Below, in pieces: positions 1 through 9,248 of a stretch of 64,000 nt of DNA. Each line of letters starts with the position of its first letter. Positions within the stretch are counted from its first letter, which is position 1. Origin of the DNA: an uncultured Cohaesibacter sp. (GTDB lineage: Bacteria > Pseudomonadota > Alphaproteobacteria > Rhizobiales > Cohaesibacteraceae). The translations under genes were made by a program, and so were the position numbers. The notes beneath the pieces were generated by a model that had not been told where the DNA came from, made no database searches, and worked only from the letters and a program-made list of their open reading frames with translations. The DNA lies in the NCBI RefSeq assembly GCF_963676485.1, contig NZ_OY781114.1, positions 620,001 to 684,000 on the forward strand, given 5' to 3'.

Positions 1-1919
1 ATCAATTCGGCTATGTGCGCGTGCGCGGTGAGCTGGGGCGGGTGTCCCGCCCGGCATCGGGCCATATCTATCTTGACCTGAAAGATGAAAAATCGGTGCT
101 ATCGGGCGTCATTTGGCGGGGCGCTGCCAGTAAGCTGGCTGTAAAGCCCGAACAAGGGCTTGAAGTTGTCGCCACGGGCAAGCTGACAACCTTCCCCGGC
201 CAGTCGAAATATCAGATGGTCATAGACCATATGGAGCCGGCTGGTGCAGGCGCGTTGATGGCGCTGCTGGAAGAACGCAAGAAGAAGCTCGCCGCCGAAG
301 GTCTGTTCGCGCAGGAACGCAAAAAGCCCCTCCCCCATCTGCCCAGCGTGATCGGCGTTGTCACTTCGCCCAGCGGCGCTGTGATCCGCGATATTCTGCA
401 TCGCGTGCGAGATCGCTTTCCGGTTCATGTCATTGTCTGGCCTGTACGTGTGCAGGGCGAGAGCTGTGCGGAGGAAGTCGCCAACGGTGTGCGCGGCTTC
501 AATGCCCTGCCGCTCGGCGGGCCTATTCCGCGCCCGGACCTGATCATTGTGGCGCGCGGCGGTGGCAGTCTGGAAGACCTCTGGGGCTTTAACGAGGAAG
601 CTCCAGCCCGTGCGGTTGCCGAGAGTGATATTCCTGTCATTTCCGCTGTCGGCCACGAGACCGACGTGACTCTCATCGACTATGTCGCCGATCTACGCGC
701 TCCGACCCCGACGGGAGCCGCCGAACTGGCGCTACCGGTGCGGTCCGAACTGGTGGCCACACTTGGCGATCTGCATTTGCGCCAATATGGCGCCATGGCG
801 CGCATGATGGATCGGCGCCGCTCCGATTTGCGCTCGGCAGCCCGTGCCCTGCCGCAGCCACGGGACATTCTCGCGCTTGCCCGTCAGCGCTTTGACATGG
901 TTTCGGGGCGACTGGAGCAAGGGCTCGTCGGCTCGACACAAGTGCGCCGCTCACGGCTGGATGTTGCAGCAGGCCGGTTGCGCCCAAACCTTGTGACCGA
1001 GAGGTTGAAGGTGCAGAGAGATCGCCTTGGCGAGCGCAGCGACCGTCTATACAAGAGCCTTGCCATTGCCAGCCAGACCAAACGCACCCAGCTTTCTAGC
1101 GCCGCTATCCGCCTGCGCAGCGAACTTGTCACAGGGCGCATTGACTTGCAGAAAGAGCGGCTTTCAGACCGGACTGCGCGTCTTAATCGCGTATCCCTGC
1201 TGACCGTTGAGCAAAAGCGCAAACAACTGGATGCAGCCAGCCGCCTGCTCGAAAGCCTTTCGCACAAGGGCGTGCTCAAACGCGGCTTTGCGCTGGTGCG
1301 TGACCGCAACGGAAAACTGATCCGCCGCGCCAAGCAGATCAATCCCGGCTCGCCCCTCAGCCTCAGCTTCGAGGATGGCTCCATCAGTGCCACCGCCTCG
1401 CTCATTGATAGCTATGAGCCCGGACCTGTTTCCATGGTGCGCCCTCCGGTGCCGCCAGAGGAAGACACAGCCACAGCGGAAAATAGACAGGACACAGAAG
1501 GCGGCGATGCGCTCGAAGCTGTGTCAACAGGTATCATGAGCGCGGATGCCATATCAGCGGAAGATATCGAAGCCCATTTGCGCACCATTGCAGGCAAGCG
1601 GGCGCGCCGTCGCGTGGCCAAGGCCAAGGATATTCCGGTTGAGAAGGTGCCAGAGCCGGAAACGCCGGAAGGCGAACCGGCTGCGATACCGCAAGAAGAG
1701 AATGCTCCGGTTGAAAAGGCCATCGCAAAGGTTCTGACTGAAGATGCCTCCGCGGAACGCCTGGAAAAGGCGACAGCGAAGCTGACCAAGGCGATCGAAC
1801 AGGAAATCCTGACGCGCCTTAACGAACAGGACAAACCCAAAGAGCCGAAAAAGCCGAGCCGCCCTCGCAAGAAAAGCAGCAAGAAAGGCGATGACGACGC
1901 ACAGGGGAGCCTGTTTTAA
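1..1919 (+). CDS. xseA: Exodeoxyribonuclease VII large subunit (5' end missing)
   Basis: Large subunit of exonuclease VII, which with XseB degrades single-stranded DNA in the cytoplasm. The frame is open to the window edge: codons before the GTG at 15 read QFGY, matching the N-terminal OB fold, so the true start lies outside and about 20-30 residues are missing. The family signature GHETD...DLRAPTPTGAAE lies about 215 residues in. The central helical region carries a recurring unit of about 45 residues (RxxLxxAAxRLR...RLxxRxxRL) in two clear copies plus partial ones, as expected for the XseA coiled-coil arm. After the usual C-terminal motif (KRGFALVRDRNG) comes an extra charged, low-complexity tail of about 175 residues, rich in Glu, Lys, Ala and Pro and ending in a Lys/Arg patch. 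E. coli XseA (456 aa) has no such tail. A hairpin terminator follows. Confidence 0.95.
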   Translation, partial: QFGYVRVRGELGRVSRPASGHIYLDLKDEKSVLSGVIWRGAASKLAVKPEQGLEVVATGKLTTFPGQSKYQMVIDHMEPAGAGALMALLEERKKKLAAEGLFAQERKKPLPHLPSVIGVVTSPSGAVIRDILHRVRDRFPVHVIVWPVRVQGESCAEEVANGVRGFNALPLGGPIPRPDLIIVARGGGSLEDLWGFNEEAPARAVAESDIPVISAVGHETDVTLIDYVADLRAPTPTGAAELALPVRSELVATLGDLHLRQYGAMARMMDRRRSDLRSAARALPQPRDILALARQRFDMVSGRLEQGLVGSTQVRRSRLDVAAGRLRPNLVTERLKVQRDRLGERSDRLYKSLAIASQTKRTQLSSAAIRLRSELVTGRIDLQKERLSDRTARLNRVSLLTVEQKRKQLDAASRLLESLSHKGVLKRGFALVRDRNGKLIRRAKQINPGSPLSLSFEDGSISATASLIDSYEPGPVSMVRPPVPPEEDTATAENRQDTEGGDALEAVSTGIMSADAISAEDIEAHLRTIAGKRARRRVAKAKDIPVEKVPEPETPEGEPAAIPQEENAPVEKAIAKVLTEDASAERLEKATAKLTKAIEQEILTRLNEQDKPKEPKKPSRPRKKSSKKGDDDAQGSLF

Positions 1920-1995
1920 AAGCTCCCACCTTTTGGGGATTATGGGGAGCATTCTGCGGCAGGTGTGTCACCCTCGCATGCATATACCCTTTAAC

Positions 1996-2034
1996 AAAAA
2001 CGCCAGCGGCATTTTTCAAGGCCGCTGGCGTTTT
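1996..2034. terminator. Bidirectional terminator between xseA and the peroxiredoxin gene
   Basis: A perfect inverted repeat, AAAACGCCAGCGGC paired with GCCGCTGGCGTTTT around a 10-nt loop, has a T-run on either strand. It lies between convergent genes and can serve both. Confidence 0.85.
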
Positions 2035-2047
2035 CATATCTAGAGCA

Positions 2048-2078
2048 ATCGCAGCAGGCAAGGCTTTGCCGCTGCGAT
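2048..2078 (-). terminator. Second hairpin after the peroxiredoxin stop
   Basis: ATCGCAGC pairs with GCTGCGAT and, after a single-base bulge, GGCAA pairs with TTGCC. It lies 10 nt beyond the peroxiredoxin stop codon. No U-run follows directly, so it may stabilise the mRNA 3' end and leave termination to the next hairpin. Confidence 0.4.
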
Positions 2079-2088
2079 ATGATGAAGT

Positions 2089-2580
2089 CTATTCGCCCTT
2101 GAGCTGGGCGATGATGCCGGTGGCACCACTCTTTTCGACCTCACCGGGATTTTCTTCCAGATTGAAATGGGTCACGGTGCCATCTTCCACGATCATGGAG
2201 AAACGCTGGTAGCGAATGCCCATACCGCCAGCAGTTGCGTCGAGTTCAAGGCCCGTTGCCTTGGCAAAATCAGCATTGCCATCGGCAAGGAATGTGATCT
2301 GGCCTTTGCCGCCGCTCGCCTTGGACCATGCGTCCATGACATAAACATCGTTGGCCGCCACAACGGCAACCTCGTCGACGCCCAGCGCGTGCAATCCGTC
2401 GATGCTGTTGATATAGCCCGGCAGATGGTTGAGATGGCAAGTTGGAGTGAAAGCCCCCGGCACCCCGAAGATCACAACCTTTCGTCCGGCGCAAAGATCA
2501 GACACCGTGCGCTGTTCCTTGCCGTCCTCGCCTAGTACGAGAAATGTTGCTTCTGGAAGCTTATCGCCAACTTTAATCAT
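2089..2580 (-). CDS. Peroxiredoxin, Prx5/hybrid type
   Basis: Thiol peroxidase of the AhpC/TSA superfamily, Prx5 group, reducing H2O2 and organic peroxides in the cytoplasm. The protein is 163 aa. The peroxidatic motif PGAFTPTC places the reactive cysteine at residue 48; C30 is the only other cysteine near the N-terminus. The start chosen (MIKVGDKL) has a purine-rich Shine-Dalgarno sequence (AGAGAGG) about 6 nt upstream and matches the family's N-terminus. Longer in-frame starts would run into the neighbouring gene. It lies only 22 nt downstream of the DsbD-N-like gene on the same strand, so the two probably form a thiol-redox operon. Confidence 0.93.
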   Translation of the reverse strand: MIKVGDKLPEATFLVLGEDGKEQRTVSDLCAGRKVVIFGVPGAFTPTCHLNHLPGYINSIDGLHALGVDEVAVVAANDVYVMDAWSKASGGKGQITFLADGNADFAKATGLELDATAGGMGIRYQRFSMIVEDGTVTHFNLEENPGEVEKSGATGIIAQLKGE

Positions 2581-2602
2581 CTTGGCCTCTCTTTCATTCA
2601 AT

Positions 2603-3457
2603 CTATTTTTCAAGAATTCTTGTTTCGACCACGGCCTCATCGCCATTGGTCAGCGTAAAAGTTAATTTGGCCCCTTCGGTCTTTGCATCCTTGGGGAGCC
2701 CTTGTAGACGCAGAGAAAAGCGTTCCTGCCCCTCTACGTTATTTTCCATATGGGTTGTCAGGGGCAAAAACCAACCCTCCGGCGCTTCAACGAACAGATC
2801 TTTTTTTCCATAGCCATCTGGAATGCGCGCACTAATCACCAGGCTGTCGCCGCCGTCATCCGTCCGGGCATGGTCGATGCCCGTTATGGTGAAATCTTCG
2901 CGTGGACTTGTTGGCACCAAAGCCAAATCGCGATCAATCAGCAGCTCGGCGCCAAGATCATGATCGCCTGTGGGGGGTATCTGCAGAGAAAGCTCTGCAT
3001 CAAGTGGCACGCAAAGCTCTGCACAAAGACCAATCTGCGCGGACAGATCCATTACGACCGGCGCGGTTTTGTCAGCCGGCTTGATGAGGAATGGAAAGAT
3101 GATGGCATCCTTGTAGCCCAACAGCTCGATGCTGCCAGCCTTGATGCGGTGGGGAACTGGCCACAAGGTCTCGATGTCGGCTGCATTTTGGGAAGCGGAG
3201 GTGTCAAAACTGGGAGGCAATCCGGAATCACCAGGCACCTTCCAGTAGGTTTTCCAACCTTTATCCAACCGAATTTCCAGCCCCGCCTTGAGGCGACCAT
3301 CTTGCATTCCGGCACTCACAAGACGCATTTTGCCGCCTTCGGTTTCATGCCAGGCTGTGGAAGCAGCCTGCGCTGAAGTCACCGCCAACGGTGCTGAAAT
3401 AACAGACAGCAGCATGCAAGCCACGGATGCTCTTTTGAACTTTTCAAATAATTTCAT
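2603..3457 (-). CDS. Secreted DsbD-N-terminal-like (thiol-disulfide corrector) protein
   Basis: A 284-aa exported protein. The start at 3457 gives a signal peptide (MKLFEKFKR, hydrophobic stretch, cleavage near SAQA-A); a longer reading would bury it. The mature part matches the family of periplasmic domains related to the N-terminus of DsbD (Pfam DsbC/DsbD_N type), with repeated beta-strand segments and the pair GLCAELCVP. In DsbD this domain passes electrons to periplasmic disulfide proteins; here it stands alone without the DsbD membrane and thioredoxin parts, so its redox partner is unknown. The peroxiredoxin gene follows closely, consistent with a thiol role. Confidence 0.8.
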   Translation of the reverse strand: MKLFEKFKRASVACMLLSVISAPLAVTSAQAASTAWHETEGGKMRLVSAGMQDGRLKAGLEIRLDKGWKTYWKVPGDSGLPPSFDTSASQNAADIETLWPVPHRIKAGSIELLGYKDAIIFPFLIKPADKTAPVVMDLSAQIGLCAELCVPLDAELSLQIPPTGDHDLGAELLIDRDLALVPTSPREDFTITGIDHARTDDGGDSLVISARIPDGYGKKDLFVEAPEGWFLPLTTHMENNVEGQERFSLRLQGLPKDAKTEGAKLTFTLTNGDEAVVETRILEK

Positions 3458-3692
3458 GGACTTCACTTGCTTTATCACTCTGACATCGTTCCATGACAAG
3501 CTCCGTCCCGGCATGATGGCGCTCGCCCTCAATTGCAAATCTTTACAAGGATCACTATTGAACTTCAAAATTGATCCTATTGTGGCCACCAACTATGCTT
3601 ATTGTGATTTGCATCAGAGGCTACACACAATTTTATGTGATGAACCATAGCATGATGACATGTCATGCCATTGAAGCGCTTTACAGTGCGCC

Positions 3693-4337
3693 ATGCACAC
3701 AGTTACCTTTATTGCCATGATCGAGCATGTAACAAAACAGCAGTCAAGCATGATGCCTTCTTCATTGGAGGGACAATTTCTTATTGCCATGCCAAACCTG
3801 AAGGGGCCGCATTTCGAGCGCTCTGTTGTCTATTTGTGCTCTCATTCCGAAGACGGGGCGATGGGGCTGGTGGTCAATCATGTCTCCACGCAGATTACCT
3901 TCCCCGATCTCTTGCGCCAAGTCGACATTTTGAGTGACGACGAGGACATGATCAATCTGCCACAGCCCTTGCAGAATATGGATGTGCTTGATGGCGGACC
4001 GGTGGATCAGGGGCGCGGCTTTGTGTTGCACAGCGCCGACTATCAGCTGGAAGCTTCCACGCTGGCCGTTTCAAGCGAAATCTGCCTGACGGCCACGGTT
4101 GAAATCCTGAGGGCTCTAGCCGAAGGCAAAGGCCCCAGTTCAGCGCTGCTAACGCTGGGTTATGCTGGATGGTCTCCCGGACAGCTGGAAGACGAATTGC
4201 AGAATAACAGCTGGCTTACCTGTGATGCAGACAGGTCGCTGCTATTTGAATGCGCACCGGACCAGCGCTATGAGGCCGGACTGAAGCTTTTGGGCATTGA
4301 CTTATCGATGCTGTCAAGTGAGGCAGGACACGCCTGA
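3693..4337 (+). CDS. YqgE/AlgH family protein
   Basis: Member of the YqgE/AlgH (DUF179) family, a widespread cytoplasmic protein with no settled biochemical function. The hallmark N-terminus GQFLIAMPNL...FERSVVYLCSHSEDGAMGLVVN is present, as is the later TLGYAGWSPGQLE block. The start is uncertain: ATGs occur at 3693, 3717 and just before MPSSLEG, none with a strong ribosome site. E. coli YqgE begins close to the FLIAMP motif, so a start at 3717 or later is possible. It is divergent from the DsbD-N-like gene. A 12-bp palindrome (ATGACATGTCAT, 3655-3666) precedes it. Confidence 0.9.
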   Translation: MHTVTFIAMIEHVTKQQSSMMPSSLEGQFLIAMPNLKGPHFERSVVYLCSHSEDGAMGLVVNHVSTQITFPDLLRQVDILSDDEDMINLPQPLQNMDVLDGGPVDQGRGFVLHSADYQLEASTLAVSSEICLTATVEILRALAEGKGPSSALLTLGYAGWSPGQLEDELQNNSWLTCDADRSLLFECAPDQRYEAGLKLLGIDLSMLSSEAGHA

Positions 4338-4463
4338 GACCACCTCGGAGTGCGCCTTGTTGGTTTCACTTTCACAAGCGGCCTTTGAGGCTAGCAATGC
4401 ACGCAGCCCCTATAAGCAAGCCAGCTTTCCAAATCAAACGTCCGAGTGGACGGGAAAGAAATC

Positions 4464-7400
4464 TCAGGACTTCTTGCCGCCACCGCGCATAGCCTGCTGA
4501 ATGGCAGATGCAATATCCTGATCGATATCGGAAAGGTCAGGCATGTTGAATGGAAACTCACCATCCTCCTGAGCTTTGATCATCTCAGCTTGTGACAGCT
4601 GGGAGGGATCAACAGGGCTTTTGCCTTCGGGCTGGTGCTCTGGCGCATTTTGTTCGGGCTCAGATGGCACTGGTACAGCATCTACCGCCACAACCGGTTG
4701 GCTCCCCGGCACGGGTTTGGGCTGTGCGTGCACACCGGCATCCACGGCTGGCGCAGCTGTGGTTTCCATCAAAGCCGATTTTCGCTCCGTAGGGCTAATG
4801 GGCTCTGAAGACACTGCGCCTGTAGCGGTTTGCGGGCCAGCTGCCTGTTGCGGTTGCGCCTTTTGCGACTGGACAGCCTGAGCCTGCTTGACCTCAACTG
4901 TTTGCTCAACCTTCGCTGCCGGAGCAGCTTGGGCATGACGCGCCGGCTGGGCGTTCTGTTGAGGATTCTGCTGAGAATTCTGTGACCTTGAACGCTCATC
5001 CCCCTGAGGCCCGCCCTGTTGCGGACCACTTTGCGTTGGCGCTACAGGACGCTGCTGCCCTACCGGGGCTGCAGGATTTGGCTGGGCGCGTCCCATTTCT
5101 CGCCCATGCTCTCTGGTGTGCGCTGAGGGAGCCTGTGCCGCATGCCCACGACCAGCGTGACTGCCTTGTCCCGAAACAGCTTGCGCAGAACCTTGGCGGT
5201 TGCCCTGTCCGGAGCCAGCTTGCGCCTTGTTCGCAACGGGGCGATTGGCGACTGCATCTTTTGGCATGGGAATAGAAGCACCCGCTTGGGAGGCTCCGGC
5301 CTCATCCTCGGAATCGGCACTCTTTTTGAACGGATTGGACAGGAGGGATTTGGCTCCACTCATCTTTTCGCGCAATGCGCTCCCGAAGCGACTGGCGGCC
5401 TTGCCTTCCGCAGGCTTCTCTTCCGGCTCATTGCCAGACAGGTCCGCAACAGCTTTCTGGGCAGCAGAGCCAACCGCTTCCTCAAGCGAAGACTTGAGAT
5501 CCAACGCCGGAGCATCATTTTTTGCTTCCTTGGCAGAAGGATGCTGCTGGCTCGGCTTTTGAGCTGCGCTCTGTGAGGACTGAGCGTTCCGTCCTGATGC
5601 CACAGGCACGACAGCTTTTGCTTGGCTTTCGGGCTTTGGCTTGGCCTCAGAGCCGCTTTGCGCTGCCGTGTGAGGAGCTGATTTAGCGGGCAAAGGACTG
5701 GAAAGCGTCTGCCGTGCTTGTCTGGTGATGTCTCCAGCTTTTAACTCAAACGTCGACGCGGCTTTGTTGGCTGGCGCCTTCTCGTTCCCATTGCCTTTTC
5801 CTGCCTGACCGGCAGGTGCGGCAGTCCCTTCCAGATCGACAGCCAGACTCTCGGCGAGCATGGCCTCAAGGGAATTGTCCTCGGCGGTGTCTGCTGCCGT
5901 GGGAGCGGCTGTGCTTTGCTCTTTAGGCTTGCGCTGAGGTTCTGGCGTTTTGAAGCCCTGGGCGGCCACTTCGCGTGCATGGGACTGAGCGCGTTCAAGC
6001 TCTGCGGTGTCCTTGCGGCTCTTTTCCTCGCGCAGACGTCTTTCTTCTTCAGCTTTCTTGGCTGCGGCTTCTTGCGCGGCGCGCTGCCGACGCGCCTGCA
6101 TCTCTTGCTGCATCTGACGGGCAAGATCAATCTGCTTGGTAAGCAGGATTTCAGCATCACCGGCGGTCAGCGGTTTGCCAAACAGATATCCCTGCCCCAA
6201 CGGACAGCCCATAGCGCTCAGCTGCTCGACAGACTGTTCGCTTTCAATACCCTCGGCCACAAGGCTCAAGCCCAGATCATGGGCGAGCTTGACGATGGAA
6301 TGCAGAATGGTTTGCGAGGTGCCCTTGTCACTGGTGACAAAGCTCTTGTCGATTTTCAGCGTGTCGAAGGGGAAGTGCTGCAAATAGGCAAGCGAAGAAT
6401 ATCCCGTGCCGAAATCATCCAGCGAAAGCCCCGCTCCCAACTGACGCAGGCGCATCAGAACCTGAGAGGCATATTCGGGATTCTCCATCACCAGACTTTC
6501 GGTCAGTTCCAGCTTCAAGGTGCCGGCATTGACGCTGGAGCGTGACAAGATGGTTTTTACATCATTGATGAGATCGTGCCGCAGCAACTGCTGGGACGAG
6601 ACATTCACGCTCATGAACAGCCGATCCATGCCTTCCAGCGTCTGCTGCCAAAGATTGAGCTGCCTAGCAGACTGCTCCATGACATACAGGCCGAGCGGAA
6701 GGATATAGCCGGTGCGCTCTGCTGCCGGGATGAACTCGGAAGGCGGAATGAGGCCGCGCTGTGGATGATGCCAGCGGGTTAGGGCTTCAAACCCCTGAAT
6801 CATACGCGATTCCAGATCGACGATTGGCTGGAAAACAATCTCGAACTCATTGCGTTCGATCGCCGCTTGCAGATCCTTGTCCAGCGGACCGCGCAGCTTG
6901 CCCTGCTGACGCAGAGAAGGACGGAAGGGTTCTATGCGATCCCCGCCCATGCGTTTGGCATGATAGAGCGCCAATTCTGCATCATTGATCACGTCAGCGG
7001 CGGTCATATGGGCCTGAATGTCGTGAATGGCGATGCCGATAGAGACAGACAGGCTCAGTTCCTTGTCACCAAAGACAATCGGCGCGCGCAACACTTTGCG
7101 TGCGCTATCGGCAAAAACGGCGATGCGCTCCGGCTGCTGTTCGGACAGAAGCACAATGGCGAACTGGTCACCATAAAATCGCGCAATGGAATCCTGAACC
7201 TTGAGCAAACGCGTCAGGCGGCGAGCCACTGTCAGAAGGATAGAGTCGCCAACAGACAGGCCGAAATTGTCGTTGATATCGCGGAAATTGTCGATGTCGA
7301 TCAGAAGCGTGGAAGGTCTGGCTGCCCCTTCTGCCTTGGTGCGGTTCATGGCCGCGGTCAAGCGATCATACAGCAATTCGCGATTGGCAAGCCCGGTAAG

Positions 7401-8996
7401 ATTGTCATGCACGGCATCATGGAGCATGCGCTCTTCGGCGGTGCGCTGGTTGGTGGTATCCAGCAGAGTGCCCACGCAGCGCACAACTTCGCCATCGGTG
7501 CCAACAACAGGGCGTGCCCGCAGGCGGAACCAGTGATAATGGCCATCTTCGGCGCGCAAACGGAAATCGAGATTCACCCGACCCCGACGCTGCTCGATAA
7601 TGGCATCCAGAACGGCAGTGAACCGGTCTTTATCCTGCGGATGGATCAGATCAAGCCAATCACGGGCAGGCCCTTCTAGAGCGCCGCGTTTAAGGCCCAG
7701 AAGCTTTTCCGCTTCGCGCGAGGTGTGCATGCGATCCCGCGGGACATCCCAATCCCAGACGATATCGCCCGAACCGACGATAGCCAGCGCCCGCCGTTCG
7801 CTATCGGAGACGATGCCTTGCGCCAGAATGCCGCCAGAGAAGGCATGCTGCATGATAGTAAAGCAGAAGAGCAGCACCAGAAGCACCAGACCGCCATTGA
7901 GCGCAGGCTGCACAAGGTCGTTGTTCAAGACACCGGCCACGGCAGCACCTGCCGCCAGCAGCCAGAGCAGCATCAGGATCCATGTGGGGATCAGCATGAT
8001 GGCACGGTCAAAGCCGGTATAGGCCAGATAGAGAATGACAGCAAAGCCGGCGACCGCCGTAATGACCATGGACAGACGCGCAATACCGGCCCCAAGAGAC
8101 GGGTCATAGAGCGCCACGCCAAGCACGACGATAAGGAACAACAGCCAGACGCCAGAAGCGTGCAGATAACGCACATGCCACCGGTGCAGCGTCAGATAGG
8201 TGAAGAGCAGAATGAGAATAGAGGCCGAAAAGGCAACTTCCGCGACGGCACGCCAGATCGGCTCATGCGCCGTAGGGATATCGAATAACCGCCCCATGAA
8301 GCCGAAGTCAATCGCCAGATAGGCCAGCACGGACCAGGCGAGCAGAGCCGCTGCCGGGAACATGGCCGCACCCTTGACCACGAACAGGATGGTCAGGAAC
8401 AGCGCCAACAGACCGGCGATACCCAGCACAATGCCCCGATAGAATGTATAGCTGTTGACATAGTCCTTATAGGCTTCGGGCTGCCAAAGGGTCAGACTTG
8501 TCAGGCTTTTGGAGCTTTGCTCCCCGACGAATGTGACCACATTACCCGGGTCAAGCGTGACGCGGAACACGTCTGCCTCGGTATCGGGAATCCGCTCTGG
8601 TGCAAAGCCTTGCGACGTGGAAATGGAATAGACCCGCCGATCTCCCAGATCGGGCTTCAACAATCCTGAACCAGAGAGCTGGAAATGGGGCACGACCAGA
8701 TACCGGTCGATCTGGCGATCGGTATTGTTGGCAAGAGCAAACACGAACCAACCCGGCACAGAGCCTTTCTGGCGGGCGCGCACTTCAATGCGGCGCACGA
8801 TGCCATCAGGGCCGGGAGCGGTCGAGACCTGCAAACGATCTTTATCGCCTTCATAAAACTCGACCACATTGTCCAGCTTGAGCACTTTTGTGTCAGCATT
8901 GACATCGACAGCTTCCACGGCCCAAGCGGCAGACGTGGCCACCAAGCCAAGGAGCATGGCCATAAGAGATATGATCAGGACGGATACGCGATTCAC
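4464..8996 (-). CDS. 7TM-PAS-GGDEF(degenerate)-EAL protein with long disordered tail
   Basis: A membrane cyclic-di-GMP protein of about 1510 aa. The order is signal peptide (1-27), a periplasmic 7TMR-DISM-type sensor region (to about 190), seven membrane helices (195-400), PAS/PAC (410-530), GGDEF (540-700), EAL (715-950), a Glu/Arg/Ala coiled coil (955-1010), then about 500 residues rich in Gln, Ala and Pro. The GGDEF site reads FYGDQF (about 607-612), so cyclase activity is unlikely. The EAL domain keeps FEALTRW (E737), VNVSSQQL, ELTES, DDFGTGYSS, KIDKSF and GQGYLFGKP, so phosphodiesterase activity is expected. The GTG at 8996 is preferred because AGAGAGGG lies 6 nt upstream; an in-frame ATG at 9020 has no ribosome site. 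Confidence 0.93.
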   Translation of the reverse strand: MNRVSVLIISLMAMLLGLVATSAAWAVEAVDVNADTKVLKLDNVVEFYEGDKDRLQVSTAPGPDGIVRRIEVRARQKGSVPGWFVFALANNTDRQIDRYLVVPHFQLSGSGLLKPDLGDRRVYSISTSQGFAPERIPDTEADVFRVTLDPGNVVTFVGEQSSKSLTSLTLWQPEAYKDYVNSYTFYRGIVLGIAGLLALFLTILFVVKGAAMFPAAALLAWSVLAYLAIDFGFMGRLFDIPTAHEPIWRAVAEVAFSASILILLFTYLTLHRWHVRYLHASGVWLLFLIVVLGVALYDPSLGAGIARLSMVITAVAGFAVILYLAYTGFDRAIMLIPTWILMLLWLLAAGAAVAGVLNNDLVQPALNGGLVLLVLLFCFTIMQHAFSGGILAQGIVSDSERRALAIVGSGDIVWDWDVPRDRMHTSREAEKLLGLKRGALEGPARDWLDLIHPQDKDRFTAVLDAIIEQRRGRVNLDFRLRAEDGHYHWFRLRARPVVGTDGEVVRCVGTLLDTTNQRTAEERMLHDAVHDNLTGLANRELLYDRLTAAMNRTKAEGAARPSTLLIDIDNFRDINDNFGLSVGDSILLTVARRLTRLLKVQDSIARFYGDQFAIVLLSEQQPERIAVFADSARKVLRAPIVFGDKELSLSVSIGIAIHDIQAHMTAADVINDAELALYHAKRMGGDRIEPFRPSLRQQGKLRGPLDKDLQAAIERNEFEIVFQPIVDLESRMIQGFEALTRWHHPQRGLIPPSEFIPAAERTGYILPLGLYVMEQSARQLNLWQQTLEGMDRLFMSVNVSSQQLLRHDLINDVKTILSRSSVNAGTLKLELTESLVMENPEYASQVLMRLRQLGAGLSLDDFGTGYSSLAYLQHFPFDTLKIDKSFVTSDKGTSQTILHSIVKLAHDLGLSLVAEGIESEQSVEQLSAMGCPLGQGYLFGKPLTAGDAEILLTKQIDLARQMQQEMQARRQRAAQEAAAKKAEEERRLREEKSRKDTAELERAQSHAREVAAQGFKTPEPQRKPKEQSTAAPTAADTAEDNSLEAMLAESLAVDLEGTAAPAGQAGKGNGNEKAPANKAASTFELKAGDITRQARQTLSSPLPAKSAPHTAAQSGSEAKPKPESQAKAVVPVASGRNAQSSQSAAQKPSQQHPSAKEAKNDAPALDLKSSLEEAVGSAAQKAVADLSGNEPEEKPAEGKAASRFGSALREKMSGAKSLLSNPFKKSADSEDEAGASQAGASIPMPKDAVANRPVANKAQAGSGQGNRQGSAQAVSGQGSHAGRGHAAQAPSAHTREHGREMGRAQPNPAAPVGQQRPVAPTQSGPQQGGPQGDERSRSQNSQQNPQQNAQPARHAQAAPAAKVEQTVEVKQAQAVQSQKAQPQQAAGPQTATGAVSSEPISPTERKSALMETTAAPAVDAGVHAQPKPVPGSQPVVAVDAVPVPSEPEQNAPEHQPEGKSPVDPSQLSQAEMIKAQEDGEFPFNMPDLSDIDQDIASAIQQAMRGGGKKS

Positions 8997-9248
8997 CAGG
9001 GGCCCTCTCTCATTCAGCATCCGTGTGGACGCAGTGCACCATAGTTAAAATTTTGCTTTGCGCCATACAAGGCGTAATTCTCGATTTCCTGCCTTTTTAA
9101 AAAGGAAAAGGCCGCTTAGGCTGTTCTGAAGGCAAGGTTTCCCCTTACAGGCACGTTATTCGGAGCATCACTTCATGTCTGCCACGGACAAACGGGCTTT
9201 CCATAGCGAAATGGAATCGCTCAAACAAAACAAGCTGAGACTGCCATT

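Noticed and set aside
3655-3666. 12-bp palindrome ATGACATGTCAT upstream of the YqgE gene
   Set aside because: Short palindromes of this size occur by chance; no second copy or known operator matches.
9092-9105. CCTTTTTAAAAAGG palindrome upstream of the large EAL gene
   Set aside because: A self-complementary AT-run with no loop; not a convincing terminator or operator.
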